This document shows positions 6,255 to 9,228 of a stretch of DNA of 9,228 nucleotides, piece by piece. Each line of letters starts with the position of its first letter. The first letter of the stretch is position 1. Origin of the DNA: Lachnospiraceae bacterium UBA3863 (GTDB taxonomy: Bacteria; Bacillota; Clostridia; Lachnospirales; Lachnospiraceae); the NCBI GenBank assembly GCA_002392385.1, contig DGGX01000241.1, positions 14,862 to 24,089 of the forward strand, in the 5' to 3' direction. Under the pieces are notes generated by a model. It was given only the letters and a program-made list of their open reading frames with translations, was not told where the DNA came from and ran no database searches. The translations under genes were made by a program, and so were the position numbers.

Positions 6255-7070
6255 TCAGACATATGCGGATTCGAAGGTGTAGTTGTAACGGTCCGGCCAG
6301 GGGACCTGCCCTCTGGCGCATGCCGGGAAACCAGTGATCATGGAGACCGCCTCGGGGACAGCCTGTTCGTAGAGGACCAGGAGCTGTCTGTCGGTCTCCT
6401 CACAGCGGGGATCGGGCCGTTCGGGCACCATGTGTCCGTGAATGGCGTCGTACTGGCCGATCAGGCGCAGGGTCCGGTCCACCGCGCCGCGGGCGATGGG
6501 AGAGGGCAGCCGCAAGAAGCGGTTGTAGAAAGCCATACTGTTCACGGCCCGGGACAGACGGGCCTCGGAAACACCGGGCAGGTAGGGAGCCATGACCTGG
6601 GCGCATCGCCTGCGCTCGGAAGAGGACAGGCGCAGACTCTCGGCCCGGTCTGTGCGGACAGGGTCCAGCCCGTCCCGGATCATGAGCAGACGGTCCAGAG
6701 AGCTCTCGATCCCGGCATGGGTGACCTCGCCCCGGTCGGCGGTCGCTATGACCAGACCGTGACAGGCACTGTCCAGGGCATAGTGACACAGAAAACCATA
6801 GAGATAGGCCATGTCCGCGGCCTTCTCTCCCCGGCAGCGGCAGGTCCGCGCGGCAGCCTCGAAGAACTGGCGGCCGGTCATCCGGTGGAGACGGCGCCCC
6901 ATCTCATGCAGGGGATGATGAGACAGCGGGCGGTAGTAGAAGAGGGGATCAGGGCCGTGCAGGCCGATGTCATAGAGGGAACGGTTGGCCCGAATGACCT
7001 CCTGCTGCGCCTCCGGCAGCAGGGCGAGGACGTCCCGGCCGAAACGGTAATGGGCATAGGTGTCCGGCAT
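6255..7070 (-). CDS. Zinc-dependent phospholipase C-like protein
   Basis: The 271-residue protein begins MPDTYAHYRFG, a start typical of the zinc-dependent phospholipase C domain family (Zn_dep_PLPC) in Clostridia. Candidate metal-binding residues in order are H7, D41 in GPDP, H51/H52/H55 in SHHPLH, H97 and D100 in CHYALD, H104, H118 and E122. This spacing of His/Asp along helices is as expected for the all-alpha Bacillus cereus PLC fold. There is no signal peptide, unlike secreted B. cereus or C. perfringens toxins, so a cytoplasmic housekeeping or lipid-related role is more likely than a toxin. The frame stays open upstream to 7244, but the start at 7070 has the family N-terminus, a ribosome binding site, and a TGATG overlap with the preceding mgtC-like stop. 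Activity and substrate are unproven. Confidence 0.8.
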   Translation of the reverse strand: MPDTYAHYRFGRDVLALLPEAQQEVIRANRSLYDIGLHGPDPLFYYRPLSHHPLHEMGRRLHRMTGRQFFEAAARTCRCRGEKAADMAYLYGFLCHYALDSACHGLVIATADRGEVTHAGIESSLDRLLMIRDGLDPVRTDRAESLRLSSSERRRCAQVMAPYLPGVSEARLSRAVNSMAFYNRFLRLPSPIARGAVDRTLRLIGQYDAIHGHMVPERPDPRCEETDRQLLVLYEQAVPEAVSMITGFPACARGQVPWPDRYNYTFESAYV

Positions 7071-7759
7071 CAGCTCACCTCCGCGGAGATCACGCCCTGG
7101 AAGGCACGGATGTGATCCAGGACCACTTCTCTGTCGAAATCTGTATGGGGCTGCAGAGAGAGAAAGGCGGAATAGACGGCGTCCGTATCCTGCGAGGCCC
7201 CGGAGATCTGCAGGGCCGTGATGACGATGCGCAGATCCTGACAATAGGACAGCACATTGTCCAGTGCCTCTCTGTTGGTGTAATGCAGTATGATCTTCTG
7301 CTCGGTAAGGCGGCGGATCCGCTTGTTGGCCCGGGCAAAAAGGCCTTCCACCAGAAGGATCATGACGGTGGCGATCAGGCCGCCCTCATAGAAGCCTGCC
7401 CCGATGGCCAGGCCCGCCACGCCGGAGGCCCAGAGACCGGCGGCGGTGGTCAGTCCCTTGACAGAGCCCTTCTGGGTGACAAGGATGGTGCCGGCGCCGA
7501 TGAAACCGAGGCCCGTGATCACCTGGGCCCCGATACGGGTCACGTCCGCCGGCATGCCCAGATTCAGATAGAGATAGTGGCCTGTGAGCGTGGCCGTGCA
7601 GGCGCCGATACAGACCAGCATATGGGTACGGAAACCGGCGGGGCGGTTTTTGGCAGAGCGCTCGAGTCCGATCAGGCAGCCGCACAGACAGGCTATGAGG
7701 ATGCGGAGCAGGACAGTGAGCAGGGTTATATTCCGAAGACCGTTAAAAGCAGGGATCAT
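7070..7759 (-). CDS. MgtC/SapB family membrane protein (copy 1, canonical type)
   Basis: The 229-residue protein has an N-terminal membrane domain of about four to five helices and a C-terminal cytoplasmic ACT-like domain (about 150-229). Family motifs are GLERSAKNRPAGFRTHML (31-48), IGAC (51-54), ITGLGFIGAGTI (81-92), KGLTTAAGLWASG (101-113) and GLAIGAGFYEGG (116-127). Salmonella MgtC helps survival at low Mg2+ and in macrophages and inhibits the F-type ATPase; roles in other bacteria vary. The start at 7759 is backed by AGGAGG 5 nt upstream. A longer frame to 7873 would add 38 non-membrane residues antisense-free but overlapping the preceding gene, so it is rejected. It lies 82 nt after the second paralogue and is coupled to the phospholipase C-like gene. 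Confidence 0.9.
   Translation of the reverse strand: MIPAFNGLRNITLLTVLLRILIACLCGCLIGLERSAKNRPAGFRTHMLVCIGACTATLTGHYLYLNLGMPADVTRIGAQVITGLGFIGAGTILVTQKGSVKGLTTAAGLWASGVAGLAIGAGFYEGGLIATVMILLVEGLFARANKRIRRLTEQKIILHYTNREALDNVLSYCQDLRIVITALQISGASQDTDAVYSAFLSLQPHTDFDREVVLDHIRAFQGVISAEVS
7074..7082 (-). promoter_or_regulatory. Ribosome binding site of the phospholipase C-like gene, inside the preceding gene
   Basis: GGAGGTGAG on the minus strand lies in the last codons of the MgtC-like gene, with its GGAGG core 7 nt before ATG 7070. With the one-base TGATG overlap of stop and start, it points to translational coupling and settles the start. Confidence 0.7.
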
Positions 7760-7764
7760 AGGTA

Positions 7765-7770
7765 CCTCCT
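7765..7770 (-). promoter_or_regulatory. Ribosome binding site that sets the start of MgtC-like copy 1
   Basis: AGGAGG on the minus strand, 5 nt before ATG 7759, favours this start over the upstream in-frame ATG at 7873. Confidence 0.7.
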
Positions 7771-7841
7771 GATCAGAGGGAGACGGGAAGGAGCAGCCGG
7801 CCGGCGGGATGGCCCTGTGCGGGGACAGGACGGATCCGCCT

Positions 7842-8576
7842 TCAGGCGACCAGCTCGGTGACAAGCCGCACACAGGGGAGCTCCGCGATGGAGGACAGGA
7901 TCTCAGAGTGGGCGTTCTTGTTCTTGTTCAGCTTCAGGGTGAGAATGGCCGAGGGGTAGAGGTCCCCCTTGCGGGTGGTCCGCTCCAGCTCCAGATTATA
8001 GACGTGGGCCTGGAGCCTGTCCGTCACATCCATGATCTGGGACAGGTCCTCCGGCTGATCGAATTCTACATACAGGTCGATATTGTGCAGACGCCGTTTG
8101 AAGGTCTTCTCCATGGGCGTCAGGACATTCAGGACGATCGCGCAGACCAGGACGGTGATCAGGGCGCAGCTGTAGAAGCCGGCGCCGGAGGCGATTCCGA
8201 TGCAGGCGGCTGTGAAGAGGCCGGTGGCGGTGGTAAGTCCGCGGATCTGCTTGTGCTGGGCGCCGATGATGGTGCCGGCGGCCAGAAAACCGATGCCGGT
8301 GATCACCGAGGCGGCGTAACGGGAGCCGTCGAAACGCAGGCCCACCTCCGCCACAGTCTCCGCCCAGGGACCGCGGAGCATTTCATATTCATAAAGGGAA
8401 AGGATCAGGGAGAGACAGGCGCCGATGCTGGTGAGCATGAAGGTGCGTATACCCGCCGGACGCTGCCTTCTGGCGCGTCCGTAGCCCAGCAGCCCTCCCG
8501 CCGCGGCGGACAGGAGCAGGCGCAGGCACACTGTGGAGAAGGAAAAAGAATGCAGATAGGCTGTGACCGCTTGCAT
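7842..8576 (-). CDS. MgtC/SapB family membrane protein (copy 2, divergent)
   Basis: The 244-residue protein is a paralogue of the adjacent copy 1 with the same plan: membrane helices to about residue 155, then an ACT-like C-terminal domain. Shared motifs are RPAGIRTFMLTSIGAC (39-54), VITGIGFLAAGTI (91-103), IRGLTTATGL (111-120) and GIASGAGFY (127-135). It differs at conserved points: the acidic residue of GLER is lost (GYGR, 30-33), the GIGFLGAG glycine is Ala (GIGFLAAG), and the usual Trp after GL is Phe (GLFTAA). The identity to copy 1 is clear in the motifs but low elsewhere, so the duplication is old or the two came from different lineages. ATG 8576 has GAGGGGG 4 nt upstream. It is the first gene of the minus-strand operon, behind the promoter at 8652-8681. 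Confidence 0.87.
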   Translation of the reverse strand: MQAVTAYLHSFSFSTVCLRLLLSAAAGGLLGYGRARRQRPAGIRTFMLTSIGACLSLILSLYEYEMLRGPWAETVAEVGLRFDGSRYAASVITGIGFLAAGTIIGAQHKQIRGLTTATGLFTAACIGIASGAGFYSCALITVLVCAIVLNVLTPMEKTFKRRLHNIDLYVEFDQPEDLSQIMDVTDRLQAHVYNLELERTTRKGDLYPSAILTLKLNKNKNAHSEILSSIAELPCVRLVTELVA

Positions 8577-8596
8577 AATACCCCCTCATAATCATG

Positions 8597-8628
8597 CCGC
8601 CGGATGCCCTTATAACCTCCCGCGGCGG
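8597..8628 (-). promoter_or_regulatory. Leader hairpin in the 5' UTR of the MgtC-like operon
   Basis: CCGCCG (8597-8602) and CGGCGG (8623-8628) can form a 6-bp GC stem with a 20-nt loop in the leader RNA. It lies between the predicted transcription start (about 8645) and the ribosome binding site (8581-8587). It could affect translation or mRNA stability; no known riboswitch class (for example M-box) is recognised. Confidence 0.35.
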
Positions 8629-8651
8629 TCTGCATAGTATCTGTTCTGTCT

Positions 8652-8681
8652 ATTATACGGGATAGCAAGCGCTTCTGTCCA
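8652..8681 (-). promoter_or_regulatory. Sigma-A-type promoter of the MgtC - MgtC - PLC - MFS operon
   Basis: Read on the minus strand, TGGACA (8676-8681; 5 of 6 consensus bases) is followed by an 18-bp spacer and a perfect TATAAT (8652-8657). Transcription would start near 8645 and give a leader of about 68 nt before ATG 8576. It lies just downstream of the terminator-like hairpin of the previous gene, as expected for a new transcription unit. Confidence 0.75.
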
Positions 8682-8718
8682 CAGGCGGCCCCGGGGGAAA
8701 AGGGCCTGAAATAAGAAG

Positions 8719-8751
8719 GAGCCGGGGACCCTTCAGGAAGGGACCCGGCTC
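8719..8751 (-). terminator. Terminator-like hairpin containing the ATPase stop codon
   Basis: GAGCCGGG (8719-8726) pairs with CCCGGCTC (8744-8751), and after a small asymmetric bulge CCCTT pairs with AAGGG, with a tetraloop at the tip. On the minus strand the stem is followed by CTTCTTATTT, a weak T-rich tract. The TGA stop of the ATPase gene (8733-8735) lies at the tip, so the last five or so codons are part of the stem. Efficiency may be moderate. Confidence 0.65.
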
Positions 8752-9228
8752 TCGTGACAGGTCAGGTAGAGGATCTGGCGGTCCTGGGCCAGCCGGCGGC
8801 AGAGCCGCAGGGCGGCCTCCAGGTGCTGACTGTCCAGATTGACAAAAGGATCGTCCAGAATGAGGAAGGGCTGCTCGTCCCTGTACATGCAGTCCAGAAG
8901 GGCCAGCCTCCGGCAGAGGAGGAGCAGGTCCTGGGTGCCCGCGCTGAAGGCGGACAGGGGCCTGGGCAGTCCCTGGGCCTCCGCCTGCACCGCCAGGTTG
9001 GCGTCGCTGCGCAGGAGCAGGGGCTCAGACCGCAGCAGGTCGCAGTAGTCCTCGAAGGCCTGTTGGAAGGGATGCATGAAACGGCGGTTGTAGTCCTCCA
9101 GGGCCTGCTGCAGGCAGTCGGCCGTGACGGACAGCAGATGGTGACGGCCGGTCAGGGTCTCCGCCTTGGCTGCCGCCTCCTCCGCCTGCCTGCCGGCGGC
9201 AGAGGCCTCCTCCCAGGCCTGGTTGACT
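8733..9228 (-). CDS. YhaN/SbcC-like AAA (SMC-type) ATPase, C-terminal part
   Basis: The minus-strand frame stays open to the window edge, so the N-terminus is missing; 164 residues are visible. They include the end of an Ala/Glu-rich coiled coil (QAWEEASAAGRQAEEAAAKAE), then the C-terminal half of an ABC/SMC-type nucleotide-binding fold: signature FSAGTQDLLLLCRRLAL, Walker B FLILDDPFVNLD, and the H-loop TCHES near the end. This matches large SbcC/Rad50-like ATPases such as B. subtilis YhaN, which are usually encoded next to an SbcD-like nuclease (YhaO type) and are tied to DNA end processing or repair. The ATG at 9077 is internal, not the start, since conserved-looking sequence (ALEDYNRRF) continues in frame upstream. 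The stop lies in the terminator hairpin. Which SbcC-like subgroup it belongs to is inferred from the motifs only. Confidence 0.85.
   Translation of the reverse strand, partial: VNQAWEEASAAGRQAEEAAAKAETLTGRHHLLSVTADCLQQALEDYNRRFMHPFQQAFEDYCDLLRSEPLLLRSDANLAVQAEAQGLPRPLSAFSAGTQDLLLLCRRLALLDCMYRDEQPFLILDDPFVNLDSQHLEAALRLCRRLAQDRQILYLTCHESRVPS

Noticed and set aside
6432..7861. Two plus-strand frames (6432-7115 and 7112-7861) that look like a pair of adjacent genes
   Set aside because: They are antisense to the phospholipase C-like and MgtC-like genes, whose motifs are unmistakable. The compositions (Gly, Asp, Gln, His-rich) are typical shadows.
7809..8591. Plus-strand frame of 260 codons
   Set aside because: It is antisense to the second MgtC-like gene and rich in Gly/Asp/Gln without motifs.
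8405..8668. Upstream reading frame in the MgtC-like leader (starting near 8633 or 8668 on the minus strand), as in the Salmonella mgtC leader
   Set aside because: No ribosome binding site precedes either ATG, the frame runs far into the MgtC-like gene out of frame, and the start at 8668 would lie upstream of the predicted transcription start.

Overview
The window looks like chromosomal DNA of a GC-rich member of the Clostridia, probably Lachnospiraceae-like. The reasons are the strong AGGAGG-type ribosome binding sites, the tightly packed genes and the RicT - TrmN6 - RsmI order shared with Bacillota such as Bacillus subtilis. No species can be named from the sequence alone. I found no tRNA, rRNA, CRISPR array or intact insertion sequence.

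Left half, plus strand (1-4604): five genes in an apparent operon. They are the C-terminal part of RicT (cut by the window edge, with a long arginine-rich tail), a TrmN6/YabB-type tRNA adenine-N6 methyltransferase, RsmI (16S rRNA C1402 ribose methyltransferase), a PPP-like metallophosphoesterase, and a soluble hybrid histidine-kinase-like protein with two receiver domains. Junctions are overlaps of 4 and 14 nt and gaps of 20 and 9 nt, and no internal promoter or terminator is visible. The first three genes are RNA-metabolism housekeeping genes. The last two look like signalling genes attached to the end of that operon, and the kinase-like protein lacks residues normally needed for ATP use.

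Centre (4605-4988): a gene-free, AT-richer gap between convergent genes. It contains a 214-bp, almost fully palindromic element (4721-4934) with terminal inverted repeats and nested hairpins. It is MITE-like and probably also acts as a bidirectional terminator.

Right half, minus strand (9228 down to 4989): the C-terminal part of a YhaN/SbcC-like ATPase ends in a terminator-like hairpin that contains its stop codon. A good sigma-A-type promoter (-35 TGGACA, 18-bp spacer, -10 TATAAT) then drives an apparent four-gene operon: two tandem divergent MgtC/SapB-family membrane proteins, a zinc-dependent phospholipase C-like protein translationally coupled to the second, and a UMF1/ATG22-type MFS transporter. 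The grouping suggests a membrane or envelope function (inference), but no substrate can be read from the sequence.
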